From Streptomyces cellulosae (GTDB lineage: Bacteria; Actinomycetota; Actinomycetes; Streptomycetales; Streptomycetaceae): 64,000 bases of DNA. Each line of letters begins with the position of its first letter. Within the stretch, counting starts at the first letter, position 1. Location of the stretch: contig BNBH01000007.1 of the NCBI GenBank assembly GCA_014655195.1, positions 97,151-161,150 of the forward strand, given 5' to 3'. The notes beneath the pieces are model-generated. The model searched no databases. It saw only the letters and a list, made by a program, of their open reading frames with translations, and had not been told where the DNA came from. Shown piece by piece: positions 1 to 9,226 of this stretch. Both the position numbers and the translations under genes were made by a program.

Positions 1-1016
1 ATCATCGTGTAGGCGACCGTGTCACCCGGGGCGTCGACGGAGTCGGTCTGCTGGGACGTGCCCGAGGTGATCTCGACCGTGTCCCCTTGCGTGGCCTGGG
101 TGATGCGTCCCCACGCCGCCGCGCAGACCTCGCTGTAGCGGACCTCGACGGTGGTGGCGCCGACGACCGCGGTGCCGGCCGTGGTGACCAGGTCGCCGCT
201 GCACCCCATGACCTCGGCGTCCTTGCCCGCGCAGCTCTTCCCGCTGCACTTCACGCCGGGAGGCAGCGGCGCCTCCTTGGTGACGGTGGGCGACGGGGAG
301 GGCGTGGCCTCCTTCTTGTCGCCCTGGGTCTGGGTGACGTACAGCCCGGCGGCGACCACGACGAGCGCGCCGAGCGCCCCGACGAGGAACGTCGCCGTGC
401 GCCGCCTGCCCGCGGGGCGGCCCGAACCGCCGCCCCGACCCGACGGCTCCGCGGGCGGCGGGCCGTACCCCCCGGCCGCGGGCGCCCCGGGACCGTACGC
501 CCCCGGGTAACCCGCCTCCGGGTTCACGACCCCCCAGGAGTTGCCGCTGCCCGACGCGTCACGCACGTCGGTGGCGGTCGGCTGGGGCGGCACGCTCGGC
601 GACACCCCGGCAGGCCCGGCGACCCCCGTACGGGCGCCGCCTCCGCTGGAGCGTCCGCCGCCCGACGGCGGCGCGGCCAGCTCGCTCAGCGCGGCGCGCG
701 CCTGCGAGATCCGGATCGCCTCCATGGTCATGTCGTGCCGCATCTCCGAGCGGCTCCACGCGCGCTCGGCGAGCTCCCACATGGTGGTCAGGTGCACCGG
801 GTTGGTCCCGGTGACCTCCGCCAGCGCCACGATCGCGCCCTTGGGCGCGAGGAGCCGGCCGTTCAGATAGCGCTCCCAGGACGTCTTGCTGTAACCCGTG
901 CGGTCGGCGACCGACGCGACGCTCAGACCGCTGCGGTCCACCAGCCGCCTGAGCTGACTGGTGAACTCCCTGATCTGCGGATCGAGTTCATCCGGCAAGG
1001 CCTTCCAACGAGGCAT
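1..1016 (-). CDS. XRE-family HTH regulator with C-terminal DUF2690 domain (partial, 3' end outside window)
   Basis: The gene reads leftward from ATG 1014-1016, preceded by a GGGGAGAG ribosome site, and is still open at base 1, so the C-terminus is missing. The first 70 or so residues (start MPRWKALPDELDP) form a Cro/CI-type helix-turn-helix with the typical segment SVASVADRTGYSKTSWERYL. A Gly/Pro/Ser-rich linker follows, then one hydrophobic membrane segment (FLVGALGALVVVAAGLYV) and an extracytoplasmic stretch with paired cysteines (CSGKSCAGKDAE, VMGCSG) that matches DUF2690. The layout suggests a membrane-anchored DNA-binding protein that may pass an outside signal to DNA. DUF2690 has no established function that I know of, and targets cannot be inferred here. 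Confidence 0.8.
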   Translation of the reverse strand, partial: MPRWKALPDELDPQIREFTSQLRRLVDRSGLSVASVADRTGYSKTSWERYLNGRLLAPKGAIVALAEVTGTNPVHLTTMWELAERAWSRSEMRHDMTMEAIRISQARAALSELAAPPSGGGRSSGGGARTGVAGPAGVSPSVPPQPTATDVRDASGSGNSWGVVNPEAGYPGAYGPGAPAAGGYGPPPAEPSGRGGGSGRPAGRRRTATFLVGALGALVVVAAGLYVTQTQGDKKEATPSPSPTVTKEAPLPPGVKCSGKSCAGKDAEVMGCSGDLVTTAGTAVVGATTVEVRYSEVCAAAWGRITQATQGDTVEITSGTSQQTDSVDAPGDTVAYTM

Positions 1017-1487
1017 TGCTCTCCCCCTCTGTCCCCCGGTTCGTGCTGGTGTTTCCCTCGCGCATGGTGCCCCTTGCCACGTCCCGTCTGGCTACCCACA
1101 GGGATGCCGCCGGGACGGGTCTCAGTTCCCGGGGTGGGGGCGCACGGGAGCAACAGGGCGCGTGCGGCGTTGCACGCCCAGTCGCTTGCGCTCCAGTGTC
1201 CCACCGGTCGGCCCCCCGGCCGAACGGAACCCCGGAACCTGAACACCGGACGCACCGGACCGATATGACCGTCCCACCGTCTTCCTGTCCTACCACCCCG
1301 ACGCCCCTCGCGGAGGCGTCCGCGGCCACATCCTCCCTGCGCGGACACCCGTGTCGCGAACAGGCCCCGGAGTCATCGCAAGGGCGTACGGGGATTCCGG
1401 GGCGCGTACCGGAACGGTCACTTCCGTGCCACAGCGGCCGGACCGCCGTTGATCGGACCGTCCGCCGTGCAGCAACGTGGTGCGCGG
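1017..1487. other. Non-coding gap upstream of the XRE/DUF2690 gene
   Basis: About 470 bases lie between the start of the XRE/DUF2690 gene and the terminator of the DUF3017 gene. Open frames cross it on both strands, but none has a convincing ribosome site or recognisable protein. It must hold the promoter of the regulator; I could not pick out a clear -35/-10 pair. Confidence 0.4.
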
Positions 1488-1527
1488 CGGCGGCCCGTCC
1501 TCTCACGGGGGTGTGGACGGGCCGCCG
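1488..1527 (-). terminator. Hairpin terminator after DUF3017 gene
   Basis: A perfect 13-bp inverted repeat (CGGCGGCCCGTCC at 1488-1500, complement at 1515-1527) with a 14-base loop lies 20 bases beyond the DUF3017 stop. There is no T-run, as is usual in Streptomyces. Confidence 0.75.
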
Positions 1528-1546
1528 TCACCGCCGTACGGGCAGC

Positions 1547-2056
1547 TCAGCCGTCGACGGTGAAGTGCAGCATGTCCTGCAGCCACGGGAACCGCAGCAG
1601 CGGGTCCGGCTGCATCATCAGCGCCAGCAGCACGATCACCAGGCCCAGGCCGCCGTAGGTGACGATGTCGGTGAAGCGGGAGCGCACGGCGAGCATGCCG
1701 ACGTCCGGCACCACCCAGCGCAGGACCGCCCCGGCCAGCAGCGCGGCGCCGATGATCAGCAGCCCGACCCGGAACACGTCCAGCGCGGTCAGCAGCAGCC
1801 CCAGGCCCACGGTGAGCAGCACGGCCAGGATCGGCCACTGCCGGGCGGGCGCGGGGGCGTCGCCGGGGGCCGCGCGGCCGCCGCCCTCGGGGCGCGCGGT
1901 GTCCCGGGTGAACAGCGGGAACCTACGGGTGGCGCGGCGCGGGGCGCCCTCGGCGTCGGGCGCGCTGACCGCGTCGCGCACGGTGACGTCCTCGGGGGAC
2001 TCCTCCGCCGCCGCGGGGGCCTCGGGGGCGTCCGGTGCCTTCCGCTCAGCCGACAC
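1547..2056 (-). CDS. DUF3017 membrane protein
   Basis: A 169-residue protein with an acidic, Ala/Glu-rich cytoplasmic N-terminus (about residues 1-75) and three hydrophobic segments: [34 protein letters not shown] and [15 protein letters not shown]. The length, the three-helix layout and the position directly after folD fit the actinobacterial DUF3017 family, whose function is not known. The start overlaps the end of folD by 11 bases, so the pair is translationally coupled. A hairpin terminator follows the stop. Confidence 0.8.
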   Translation of the reverse strand: MSAERKAPDAPEAPAAAEESPEDVTVRDAVSAPDAEGAPRRATRRFPLFTRDTARPEGGGRAAPGDAPAPARQWPILAVLLTVGLGLLLTALDVFRVGLLIIGAALLAGAVLRWVVPDVGMLAVRSRFTDIVTYGGLGLVIVLLALMMQPDPLLRFPWLQDMLHFTVDG

Positions 2057-2900
2057 TGCGCTCCGCCGCCTCGACCACGTTGACGAGCAGCTGCGCCCGG
2101 GTCATCGGGCCGACGCCGCCGGGGTTGGGCGCGACCCAGCCGGCCACCTCGGCCACGCCCGGGTGGACGTCACCGACGATCTTGCCCTCGGCGCTGCGGG
2201 AGACGCCGACGTCCAGGACGGCCGCGCCCGGCTTGACGTCCTCGGGGCGGATCAGGTGGGCGCTGCCGGCCGCGGCGATGATGATGTCCGCGCGCTTCAG
2301 GTGGGAGGACAGGTCACGGGTGCCGGTGTGGCACTGGGTCACGGTGGCGTTCTCGCTGCGCCGGGTCAGCAGCAGCGGCGTCGGACGGCCGATGGTGACG
2401 CCGCGCCCGACGACCACGACCTCGGCGCCCTTGATCTCCACGCCGTGGCGGCGCAGCAGGGTGATGATGCCGTTCGGGGTGCAGGGCAGCGGGGCGGGCT
2501 CGTTGAGCACGAGACGGCCGAGGTTCATCGGGTGGAGGCCGTCGGCGTCCTTCTCCGGGTCCATCAGCTCGAGGATGCGGTTCTCGTCGATGCCCTTGGG
2601 GAGCGGCAGCTGGACGATGTAGCCGGTGCAGGCCGGGTCCTCGTTCAGCTCGCGGACGACCGCCTCGATCTCCTCCTGCGTGGCGGTGGCGGGCAGTTCG
2701 CGCTGGATGGAGGCGATGCCCACCTGGGCGCAGTCGCGGTGCTTGCCGGCGACGTACTTCTGGCTGCCGGGGTCGTCCCCCACGAGGATCGTGCCGAGGC
2801 CGGGCGTGACGCCCTTCTCCTTCAGCGCCGCCACGCGGGCGGTCAGATCGGACTTGATCTCGGCTGCGGTGGCCTTGCCATCGAGAATCTGGGCGGTCAT
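2046..2900 (-). CDS. folD: Bifunctional 5,10-methylenetetrahydrofolate dehydrogenase / methenyltetrahydrofolate cyclohydrolase
   Basis: FolD interconverts methylene-, methenyl- and 10-formyl-tetrahydrofolate in the cytoplasm, supplying formyl groups for purine synthesis (PurN and PurH are encoded about 6 kb away) and NADPH. The 284-residue length is standard. Family landmarks are visible: the substrate/catalytic segment [13 protein letters not shown], the PLPKGID loop, the NADP-binding stretch [15 protein letters not shown], and the C-terminal signature [13 protein letters not shown]. The frame stays open upstream, but the ATG at 2898-2900 (MTAQILDGK) starts at the family N-terminus. It overlaps the DUF3017 gene by 11 bases, so the two are probably cotranscribed. 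Confidence 0.95.
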   Translation of the reverse strand: MTAQILDGKATAAEIKSDLTARVAALKEKGVTPGLGTILVGDDPGSQKYVAGKHRDCAQVGIASIQRELPATATQEEIEAVVRELNEDPACTGYIVQLPLPKGIDENRILELMDPEKDADGLHPMNLGRLVLNEPAPLPCTPNGIITLLRRHGVEIKGAEVVVVGRGVTIGRPTPLLLTRRSENATVTQCHTGTRDLSSHLKRADIIIAAAGSAHLIRPEDVKPGAAVLDVGVSRSAEGKIVGDVHPGVAEVAGWVAPNPGGVGPMTRAQLLVNVVEAAERSVG

Positions 2901-3077
2901 GGCCCCATCCTCGCGGATGACGGGCCCCCTGTTCCAATCAGCCCGCATTCCGGGCGGGCACGGCGCCGTAGCAGGGCATTCGACCACCATCGGGTGCAAT
3001 ACGAGCAAGATCGCGATGTTGCACTTGCACAACACATATGTCGTACCGCTGGACAAGGAAAGGAACGGTCAAGAACG

Positions 3078-3128
3078 ATGAACGCACAGTGCCGCGGGCA
3101 GAACCGGGGGGACGGACCGCATCTGTAG
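3078..3128 (+). other. Possible 16-codon upstream ORF
   Basis: ATG at 3078 follows an AGGAAAGGAA stretch and reads 16 codons to TAG, ending 64 bases before the next membrane-protein gene. Just upstream lies a direct repeat TTGCACTTGCAC inside TGTTGCACTTGCACAACA (3016-3033 approximately). It could be a leader peptide or chance; nothing in the peptide is recognisable. Confidence 0.25.
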
Positions 3129-3192
3129 TACTTCCTCCGCGCCGTGCCTCGCGTCGTCCCCGCACCAGAAGCGCAACGGAGGAAGAACCGCC

Positions 3193-3786
3193 ATGAGTTT
3201 CGGCGACCCGAACAACCCCTACGGGCAGCCGCCCCAGCAGCCCCCGGCCGGCCCCGGCTACGGCTACCCCCAGCAGCCCGGCCAGCCCGCGCAGCCCGGT
3301 TACGGCTACCCGTCGGCGCCCCCGGTGGGCCAGCCCTACGGCGGCGGTCACGTCCCGGCCCAGATGCCCGGCATCACGCGCGCCGCGCAGATCCTGGTCG
3401 GAGTGATCGCGCTCGCACACGTGATCATCGCGGCCGTGTACGGCGTGGCGCTGGCGAAGTGGGACGAGTCGATGCGCGAGGCCGGCATCACGGGCGACGC
3501 CGAGGTCGAGCGGTACGCCGACCTGGGCAAGGGTGTCATCGTCTTCTTCGCCGGTCTGGCCGCCGTCTTCGCCATCCTCGGCCTGGTCCTCCTGCTGCAG
3601 TACGCCAAGGGCGGCCCCTCGGTCCGCGTCTGCTCGATCGTGTACGCCTCCTTCGCGATAGTCAGCGGCCTCTTCGCGCTGGCCATCTACCTGCTGGGCC
3701 TGGTCCTCTGGGTCGTGTCGATCCTGGTGATCGTGTTCTGCGCGAAGCGCGCGAGCGCCGAGTGGTTCCGGCGCCCGAGGTACTGA
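3193..3786 (+). CDS. Small integral membrane protein with Gln/Pro/Gly/Tyr-rich N-terminus
   Basis: A 197-residue protein. The ATG at 3193 follows GGAGGAAGAACC, a good ribosome site. Residues 1-55 are a low-complexity cytoplasmic tail built of Pro-Gln-Gln-Pro and Gly-Tyr-Gly-Tyr units. Three to four hydrophobic segments follow: AAQILVGVIALAHVIIAAVY, VIVFFAGLAAVFAILGLVLL, and a longer stretch IVYASFAIVSGLFALAIYLL continuing into VVSILVIVFC. This plan is common in Streptomyces membrane proteins of unknown role. It is flanked by folD (divergent) and an FHA/kinase pair, and is followed by its own terminator, so it is probably monocistronic. No function can be assigned. Confidence 0.75.
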   Translation: MSFGDPNNPYGQPPQQPPAGPGYGYPQQPGQPAQPGYGYPSAPPVGQPYGGGHVPAQMPGITRAAQILVGVIALAHVIIAAVYGVALAKWDESMREAGITGDAEVERYADLGKGVIVFFAGLAAVFAILGLVLLLQYAKGGPSVRVCSIVYASFAIVSGLFALAIYLLGLVLWVVSILVIVFCAKRASAEWFRRPRY

Positions 3787-3815
3787 CCACCGGGGAGCCG
3801 TCCGACGTTCCACCT

Positions 3816-3853
3816 CAAGGCCGTGTCCGCCCCGTACGGGGGACGCGGCCTTG
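3816..3853 (+). terminator. Hairpin terminator after the small membrane protein
   Basis: CAAGGCCGTGTCC (3816-3828) pairs with GGACGCGGCCTTG (3841-3853) with one G-U wobble, and the intervening CCCC/GGGG extends the stem. It lies 30 bases past the stop. Confidence 0.8.
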
Positions 3854-3987
3854 GCGCGTCCCGGGGCGGACCGTGCCTTTCACGCCAATCCCGCCCCGCA
3901 CCCCCGCCGCACCCGATCGGGGGAGGTCCGGCGGCGGGGCGGCCCCCTACCCTGGCCGAGTAGCTGTCAGGCATGGGGGGATGCATC

Positions 3988-4737
3988 GTGTACAGCCTCA
4001 TCGTCGTACCTCCGGCGACCGTGCCGGAGGACCCGGGACGCCGTGACCGGCTCCGTCTGGCGCCCGGCGAGCGCCTCTCCTTCGGCCGCTCCCCGCAGGG
4101 CGACGGCCTGCGCATCGCGCATGAAGGGGTGTCCCGCAGAGCGGGCGAGATCACCGCGCAGGGCGCCTTCTGGCTGCTGAGCAACCTCAGCCGGGAGCAG
4201 ACGTACGTCGTGGAGAACCCGGAGGGCGCGGGCGAGCACATCAAGGTCGGGCCGGGCCGGCTGGACGCGCCGGTACCGTTCGAGTTCTCCCGGATCGTGC
4301 TGCCGGCCTGCGGCGACCTGCTGCCGCTGGAGGTGTGGGCGCCCTGCCACGAGCACGTCCGCTTCGAGGCCTGCGACGACGGGACCGCCACCGCGCCCGC
4401 CTTCTCCCTGGACCGCTCCAAGCGGTACTTCGCCGTGCTGGCCGCGCTGTGCGAGCCGCGGCTGCGGGGGGCGCCGCACGCGCCGCTGCCCACGGTGGAG
4501 CAGGCGGTGGAGCGCCTGCGCCCGCTGTGGCCGGCCGCGTCCCGCACGGCGGTGCAGTGGAACATCGACTACCTGGCGGTGAAGCTGCGCCTCAAGCCCG
4601 GCCCCGACACCGCGGAGCCGGGTCCGCGGCTGAACGGCAAGAAGGAGTCGCTGGTCTCCCTGGCGCTCCGTTTCGACCTGGTCCGCGAGGACGACCTGAC
4701 GGTCCTGGCGGCCCCGCTCCGCCAGGGGGTCCGGTGA
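3988..4737 (+). CDS. FHA-like domain protein coupled to a receptor kinase
   Basis: About 249 residues from GTG 3988, which follows a GGGGGGA ribosome site by 6 bases; an in-frame ATG at 3973 is the alternative. A TACCCT -10-like hexamer lies at 3948-3953. The N-terminal 110 residues resemble a forkhead-associated phosphothreonine-binding domain: FGRSPQGDGLRI matches the GR loop, and VSRRAGEI matches the usual S-R-x-H motif but with Ala for His. The C-terminal half (SRTAVQWNIDYLAVKLRL) has a predicted winged-helix-like pattern of a kind often fused to FHA domains. The stop overlaps the kinase start (GTGA), so the two products are made together; it is probably an adaptor or substrate of that kinase. 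Confidence 0.7.
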   Translation: MYSLIVVPPATVPEDPGRRDRLRLAPGERLSFGRSPQGDGLRIAHEGVSRRAGEITAQGAFWLLSNLSREQTYVVENPEGAGEHIKVGPGRLDAPVPFEFSRIVLPACGDLLPLEVWAPCHEHVRFEACDDGTATAPAFSLDRSKRYFAVLAALCEPRLRGAPHAPLPTVEQAVERLRPLWPAASRTAVQWNIDYLAVKLRLKPGPDTAEPGPRLNGKKESLVSLALRFDLVREDDLTVLAAPLRQGVR

Positions 4738-6278
4738 CGGAGACGTACGCCGTGCCGGTGCCGAAGGGGTACCGGGTGGGCGCGTGGGAGGTGCGCGAGC
4801 CGATCGCGACGGGCGCGTTCGGCAGCGTGTACGCCGGCCGCCGTACCGGGGGCGGCGGGGACGGGCCGCGGGACGTCGCGCTGAAGTTCCTGCCCACCGG
4901 CACCCGCACCCCGCGCCAGCTGCACCACCTGCGCGAGCTGGCCGAGCGGGAGGTGGACGTGCTGCGCCGGCTGAAGCAGCCGCACCTCGTCCGGATGTTC
5001 GAGACGCTGACCGTCGACGACCCCGGCCATCCGGAGCTGGACGGCGCCACCGTGCTGGTGCTGGAGAAGGCGGAGGGCTCGCTGGCCGCGCTGCTGGACG
5101 CCTCGCCCCGGCCCGGCGCGGGTCCCCGCCTGCTGACCCAGATCTGCGAGGGGCTTGCGCAGCTGCACCGGGCGGGCTGGGTGCACGGCGACCTGAAACC
5201 GGCCAACGTGCTGCTGATGACGGACGGTTCGGTCCGCCTCGCCGATTTCAACATGGCCGCCGAGCTGGAGGGCACGCACGCCTACACGTCCGCGTTCTCC
5301 ACGCCCGACTACACCCCGCCCGAACTGCTGTGGTCGGAGATCGGCGAGCGGGGCCGGCAGATCCGCGGGTCGGCCGACGTGTGGGCGTTCGGCGTGCTCG
5401 CCCATCTCGTGCTCACCGGGGTGTTCCCGCTGCCCGGCGCCACCCCGGCGGCCCGCCGCACGGCCGCCGCCGCCTACGCCTCCGGCACCGACGAGCTGCG
5501 GCTCTCCCCCGAACTCCCGGACGCCTGGCGGGAGATCGTCCGCGCCTGTCTGTCCCGTACGCACGCGGAGCGGATCGGCGTGGAGGAGCTGCTGCGGCGG
5601 GTGCGGGACGCGGCCGGCGCGGGACGCCCGTTCCGGCTGCCCCGGCTGCTGCCCGCGCGGCGCCGCTCCCGGCGGGCGGTCGCCGTCTCGGCGGCCCTGG
5701 CGACCGCCGCGGTGGCCGTCCTCGGGTACGGCGTCGACCGGTGGGCCCTGTCCGACGGGGAGCCGGGCGCGAGCACCGACGCCTCCGCGACGTACGGCGC
5801 CGACGTGCTGCGTACCGGCCGGGGCGTACCGGCCGCGTACCGGCTGCTGATCGTGGAGACCGCGCGCGACTGCCGCAGCGAGGACGTCAGCGCGCCGCTG
5901 ATCGCGGCCATGCTGAAGGTGGAGAGCGACTTCGACCCCGACCTGTCCGACCCGGCCAAGGACGAGTACGGCATCGCGCGCTGGACGCCGAAGGTGCTGC
6001 GCTGGTGGATGAACGAGGACGGCACACCGGGCGAGACCGTGCCCGCACCGCCCTTCCCGCCCGCCGAGTCGGTGCCCGCGATGGGCCGCTACCTGTGCTG
6101 GATCGCGCCCCGCCTCGACGACGCGCTGCGGGAGGACCGGCGGGTGCTGATCGCCACCGCCTACCGCACGTCGTGGCGCAGGGTGAACCAGGCGAGGGGC
6201 GTCCCCGCCGAGTACCGCCCGTACGCCGACCGTGTCACCCGTTACCTGAAGGAGTACACCCCGCCCGGCCGGAGGTGA
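4734..6278 (+). CDS. Transmembrane serine/threonine kinase with extracytoplasmic lytic-transglycosylase-like domain
   Basis: Starts at GTG 4734, overlapping the FHA gene by 4 bases, with AGGGGG upstream; 514 residues. The kinase domain spans about residues 15-295: glycine loop ATGAFGSVYA, lysine in VALKF (K51), HGDLKPANVLL with D153 in place of the usual HRD, and DFN (171-173) instead of DFG. The metal-binding Asp is kept, so activity is plausible but atypical. One membrane helix lies at about 314-333. The outer part (about 350-510) resembles the SLT/lysozyme-like fold: AAMLKVESDFDP has the candidate catalytic Glu (E397), followed by DEYGIARWTP. The receptor may sense or cleave peptidoglycan and signal through the FHA partner. 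Kinase identity is firm; muralytic activity is inferred. Confidence 0.85.
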   Translation: MTETYAVPVPKGYRVGAWEVREPIATGAFGSVYAGRRTGGGGDGPRDVALKFLPTGTRTPRQLHHLRELAEREVDVLRRLKQPHLVRMFETLTVDDPGHPELDGATVLVLEKAEGSLAALLDASPRPGAGPRLLTQICEGLAQLHRAGWVHGDLKPANVLLMTDGSVRLADFNMAAELEGTHAYTSAFSTPDYTPPELLWSEIGERGRQIRGSADVWAFGVLAHLVLTGVFPLPGATPAARRTAAAAYASGTDELRLSPELPDAWREIVRACLSRTHAERIGVEELLRRVRDAAGAGRPFRLPRLLPARRRSRRAVAVSAALATAAVAVLGYGVDRWALSDGEPGASTDASATYGADVLRTGRGVPAAYRLLIVETARDCRSEDVSAPLIAAMLKVESDFDPDLSDPAKDEYGIARWTPKVLRWWMNEDGTPGETVPAPPFPPAESVPAMGRYLCWIAPRLDDALREDRRVLIATAYRTSWRRVNQARGVPAEYRPYADRVTRYLKEYTPPGRR

Positions 6279-6376
6279 CCCTCACAGGTGCGAGGTACCG
6301 GACGGCCCGCTCCCCCGGCACGGTGTGAACGCGCCGCCTCCGCGGTGCACCGACCGGTACGTTCCTGGGGGAAACA

Positions 6377-6850
6377 GTGAACACCTTCAAATCCGCCGCG
6401 CTGCTCGTCGCGGCCACGGCCCTCGTCGCCGGCAGCTCGGTCGCGGCCACCGCCGCCCCGGACCCGGACGGCACCCGGGTCACCTCGCTGCAGCAGACGG
6501 CCGAGCGGGTGCTGGGCGGCGACGCCAAGCCCGTGCGGGTGACCGCCGACGCGGTCCGCTACGACGGCCTGACCGTCACCGAGGCCCCGAAGGGCAAGGC
6601 GAACACCAAGGCCCTGTCCTGCGGTTACGGCCACCTGTGCATGATCGTCAACGGCACCAAGTTCGACTTCTACAAGTGCCAGACGTGGGAGCTGAGCAAC
6701 TGGACCGGCGACGGCCCCTTCACCAACAACCAGACCCCGGGCACCGTCGCCCGCTTCTACAACAAGGACGGCAGCGTCCGCTGGACGTCCACGGCCTACG
6801 AGTCCGGCACGGCCACCTGGGACCCGATCTGGTCCCTGCGCCCCTGCTGA
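6377..6850 (+). CDS. Secreted small protein, peptidase inhibitor I36-like
   Basis: A 157-residue protein starting at GTG 6377 behind GGGGGAAA. Residues 1-27 form a classical Sec signal peptide (KSAALLVAATALVAGSSVAA) with an Ala-x-Ala cleavage region. The mature part holds a Cys/aromatic-rich block: CGYGHLCMIVNG, FDFYKCQTWELSNWTGDGPF, ending in WSLRPC. This four-Cys pattern and size resemble the beta/gamma-crystallin-like I36 inhibitor family common in Streptomyces secretomes, but the match is from memory. Convergent with purH, sharing a strong terminator. The target protease, if any, is unknown. Confidence 0.6.
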   Translation: MNTFKSAALLVAATALVAGSSVAATAAPDPDGTRVTSLQQTAERVLGGDAKPVRVTADAVRYDGLTVTEAPKGKANTKALSCGYGHLCMIVNGTKFDFYKCQTWELSNWTGDGPFTNNQTPGTVARFYNKDGSVRWTSTAYESGTATWDPIWSLRPC

Positions 6851-6864
6851 CGCGGGCACGCGGG

Positions 6865-6907
6865 ACGGCGGTGGCCCCGGTCCGGGAAGGACCGGGACCA
6901 CCGCCGT
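6865..6907. terminator. Bidirectional terminator between the secreted protein and purH
   Basis: A 19-bp inverted repeat with one mismatch (left arm from ACGGCGGTGG at 6865, right arm ending CCACCGCCGT at 6907) and a 5-base loop sits between convergent stops. Confidence 0.9.
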
Positions 6908-6923
6908 TCGGCCGGCTAGGGGA

Positions 6924-8486
6924 TCAGTGGAAGAAGTGCCGCGTCCCCGTGAAGTACATCGTCACGCCCGCCTTCTTCGCGGCCTCCACGACCTGCTCGT
7001 CGCGGACCGAGCCGCCCGGCTGGACGACCGCCTTCACACCGGCCTCGGTGAGGATCTCCAGGCCGTCGGGGAAGGGGAAGAACGCGTCGGAGGCGGCGAA
7101 GGAGCCGCGGGCACGCTCGGCGCCGGCCCGCTCGACCGCCAGCTTCGCGGAGTCGACGCGGTTGACCTGGCCCATGCCGACGCCGACCGAGGCGCCGTCC
7201 TTGGCGAGCAGGATCGCGTTGGACTTCACCGCGCGGCAGGCCCTCCAGGCGAAGGCCAGGTCGGCCAGCTCGGCCTCGGACAGGGCCTCGCCGGTGGCCA
7301 GCGTCCAGGTGGACGGGTCGTCGCCCTCGGCCTGGAGGCGGTCGGTGACCTGGAGCAGCGCGCCGCCGTCGATCGGCTTGACCTCGACCGGGGCGGACGG
7401 CGCCTGCGGGGCGCGCAGCACGCGGATGTTCTTCTTCTTGGTGAGCGCCTCGAGCGCGCCGTCCTCGTAGTCCGGGGCGACGATGACCTCGGTGAAGATC
7501 TCCGCGACCTGCTCGGCCATCTCCTTGGACACCGGGCGGTTGACGGCGATCACGCCGCCGAACGCGGACAGCGGGTCGCAGGCGTGCGCCTTGCGGTGCG
7601 CCTCGGCGACGTCCGCGCCGGTCGCGATGCCGCACGGGTTGGCGTGCTTGATGATCGCGACGGCCGGGGCGTCGTGGTCGTACGCGGCACGGAGCGCGGC
7701 GTCCGTGTCCGTGTAGTTGTTGTACGACATCTCCTTGCCGTGCAGCTGCTCGGCCTCGGCGAGACCGCCGGTGCCGGAGACGTACAGCGCGGCCGGCTGG
7801 TGCGGGTTCTCGCCGTAGCGGAGGGTGTTCTTGCGCTCCCAGGTGGCGCCGAGGAAGTCGGGGAATCGGGAGTCGTCGACGGGCGCGTACTCGGACGCGA
7901 ACCAGCTCGCCACGGCCACGTCGTACGCGGCCGTGTGCTGGAAGGCCTCCGCGGCGAGCCGCTTGCGGGTGGCGAGGTCGAAGCCGCCGCCCTGGACCGC
8001 GGCGAGGACGTCGCCGTAGCGGGCGGGGCTGGTGACGACGGCGACCGACGGGTGGTTCTTGGCGGCGGCGCGGACCATCGAGGGGCCGCCGATGTCGATC
8101 TGCTCCACGCACTCGTCGGGTGTGGCACCGGAGGCGACGGTCTCGCGGAACGGGTAGAGGTTCACGACGACCAGGTCGAACGGCTCCACGCCGAGGTCCT
8201 TGAGCTGCTGCTCGTGGTCGGCGAGACGCAGGTCGGCGAGGATGCCGGCGTGCACCTTGGGGTGCAGCGTCTTGACGCGGCCGTCCAGGCACTCGGGGAA
8301 GCCGGTCAGCTCCTCGACCTTGGTCACGGGGACGCCCGCGGCGGCGATCTTCGCGGCGGTGGACCCGGTGGAGACCAGCTCCACCCCGGCCTCGTGCAGG
8401 CCGCGCGCGAGATCCTCGAGGCCGGTCTTGTCGTAGACGCTGACGAGCGCCCGTCGGATGGCCCGCTTGTTGCTCTCGGCGGTCAC
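6924..8486 (-). CDS. purH: Bifunctional AICAR formyltransferase / IMP cyclohydrolase
   Basis: PurH performs the last two steps of IMP synthesis: formyl transfer from 10-formyl-THF to AICAR, then ring closure. The 520-residue protein starts at GTG 8484-8486 ([20 protein letters not shown]). The N-terminal cyclohydrolase (MGS-like) domain shows [11 protein letters not shown] and [10 protein letters not shown]; the C-terminal transformylase domain shows [21 protein letters not shown] and [10 protein letters not shown], the last including the typical Lys-His pair. The start overlaps the purN stop (GTGA), so the two formyl-transfer enzymes are coupled. The much longer frame running into this gene from purN is only a read-through. 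Confidence 0.96.
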   Translation of the reverse strand: MTAESNKRAIRRALVSVYDKTGLEDLARGLHEAGVELVSTGSTAAKIAAAGVPVTKVEELTGFPECLDGRVKTLHPKVHAGILADLRLADHEQQLKDLGVEPFDLVVVNLYPFRETVASGATPDECVEQIDIGGPSMVRAAAKNHPSVAVVTSPARYGDVLAAVQGGGFDLATRKRLAAEAFQHTAAYDVAVASWFASEYAPVDDSRFPDFLGATWERKNTLRYGENPHQPAALYVSGTGGLAEAEQLHGKEMSYNNYTDTDAALRAAYDHDAPAVAIIKHANPCGIATGADVAEAHRKAHACDPLSAFGGVIAVNRPVSKEMAEQVAEIFTEVIVAPDYEDGALEALTKKKNIRVLRAPQAPSAPVEVKPIDGGALLQVTDRLQAEGDDPSTWTLATGEALSEAELADLAFAWRACRAVKSNAILLAKDGASVGVGMGQVNRVDSAKLAVERAGAERARGSFAASDAFFPFPDGLEILTEAGVKAVVQPGGSVRDEQVVEAAKKAGVTMYFTGTRHFFH

Positions 8487-9124
8487 TGGATAACTACCTT
8501 TCGTCCCTCGATGCGATAGCCGTTGCGGGCGAGGCGCCCCACGACCTCGACGAGCAGCTTTCGCTCGACTTCCTTGATGCGCTCGTGCAGAGCGCTCTCG
8601 TCGTCCTCGTCCCGGACCTCCACCACGCCCTGCGCGATGATCGGACCGGTGTCGACGCCGTCGTCGACGAAGTGGACGGTGCAGCCGGTGACCTTGGCGC
8701 CGTACGCGAGCGCGTCCCGCACGCCGTGGGCTCCCGGGAAACTGGGCAGCAGGGCGGGGTGGGTGTTCACGAACCGCCCGCCGAAGCGCGCGAGGAACTC
8801 CTTCCCCACGATCTTCATGAACCCGGCGGACACCACGAGGTCGGGCTCGTACGCGGCGACGGCCTCGGCGAGCGCCGCGTCCCATTCCTCGCGGGTCGGA
8901 TGGTCCTTGACCTTGCACACGAAGGCCGGCAGCCCGGCGCGCTCGGCCCGGGCCAGGCCCTCGATGCCCTCGCGGTCCGCGCCGACGGCGACGACCTCGG
9001 CCCCGTAGGCGTCGGGTCCGACGGCGGCGATCTCGTCGAGGAGCGCCTGCAGATTGGTGCCGGATCCGGAGACCAGCACGACGAGACGACGCCTGGCGCG
9101 CTCGGCCACGGGCTTGGCGGCCAC
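8483..9124 (-). CDS. purN: Phosphoribosylglycinamide (GAR) formyltransferase
   Basis: PurN transfers a formyl group from 10-formyl-THF to GAR, the third step of purine synthesis. The start is placed at GTG 9122-9124 ([13 protein letters not shown]), preceded by AAAGGG, giving 213 residues, close to the usual length; the frame continues upstream for about 100 codons without family similarity. Motifs: [16 protein letters not shown] at the N-terminus, [16 protein letters not shown] with the catalytic Asn/His, and [19 protein letters not shown] with the catalytic Asp. It is first gene of the purN-purH operon. Confidence 0.95.
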   Translation of the reverse strand: MAAKPVAERARRRLVVLVSGSGTNLQALLDEIAAVGPDAYGAEVVAVGADREGIEGLARAERAGLPAFVCKVKDHPTREEWDAALAEAVAAYEPDLVVSAGFMKIVGKEFLARFGGRFVNTHPALLPSFPGAHGVRDALAYGAKVTGCTVHFVDDGVDTGPIIAQGVVEVRDEDDESALHERIKEVERKLLVEVVGRLARNGYRIEGRKVVIQ

Positions 9125-9178
9125 GGTGGGGCCCTTTCTCGGGGAGCGTCTGCACGGCCGGCGGCACAGCGCTTTGTA

Positions 9179-9226
9179 CATTCCTACGAATGCTTCGCGC
9201 CCCCTGATACGGGGAAGCCTACGAAG
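9179..9226 (-). promoter_or_regulatory. Paired CCTACGAA repeats upstream of purN
   Basis: CATTCCTACGAATG at 9179-9192 is a 5-bp-arm inverted repeat, and its core CCTACGAA recurs exactly at 9219-9226. Both lie 55-100 bases upstream of the purN start. They could be an operator for the purine operon; no known motif is matched. Confidence 0.35.

Noticed and set aside
6924..9167. A 747-residue minus-strand frame that would fuse an N-terminal extension to PurH
   Set aside because: The added part is purN read in the wrong frame; the GTGA overlap at 8483-8486 gives a standard PurH start.
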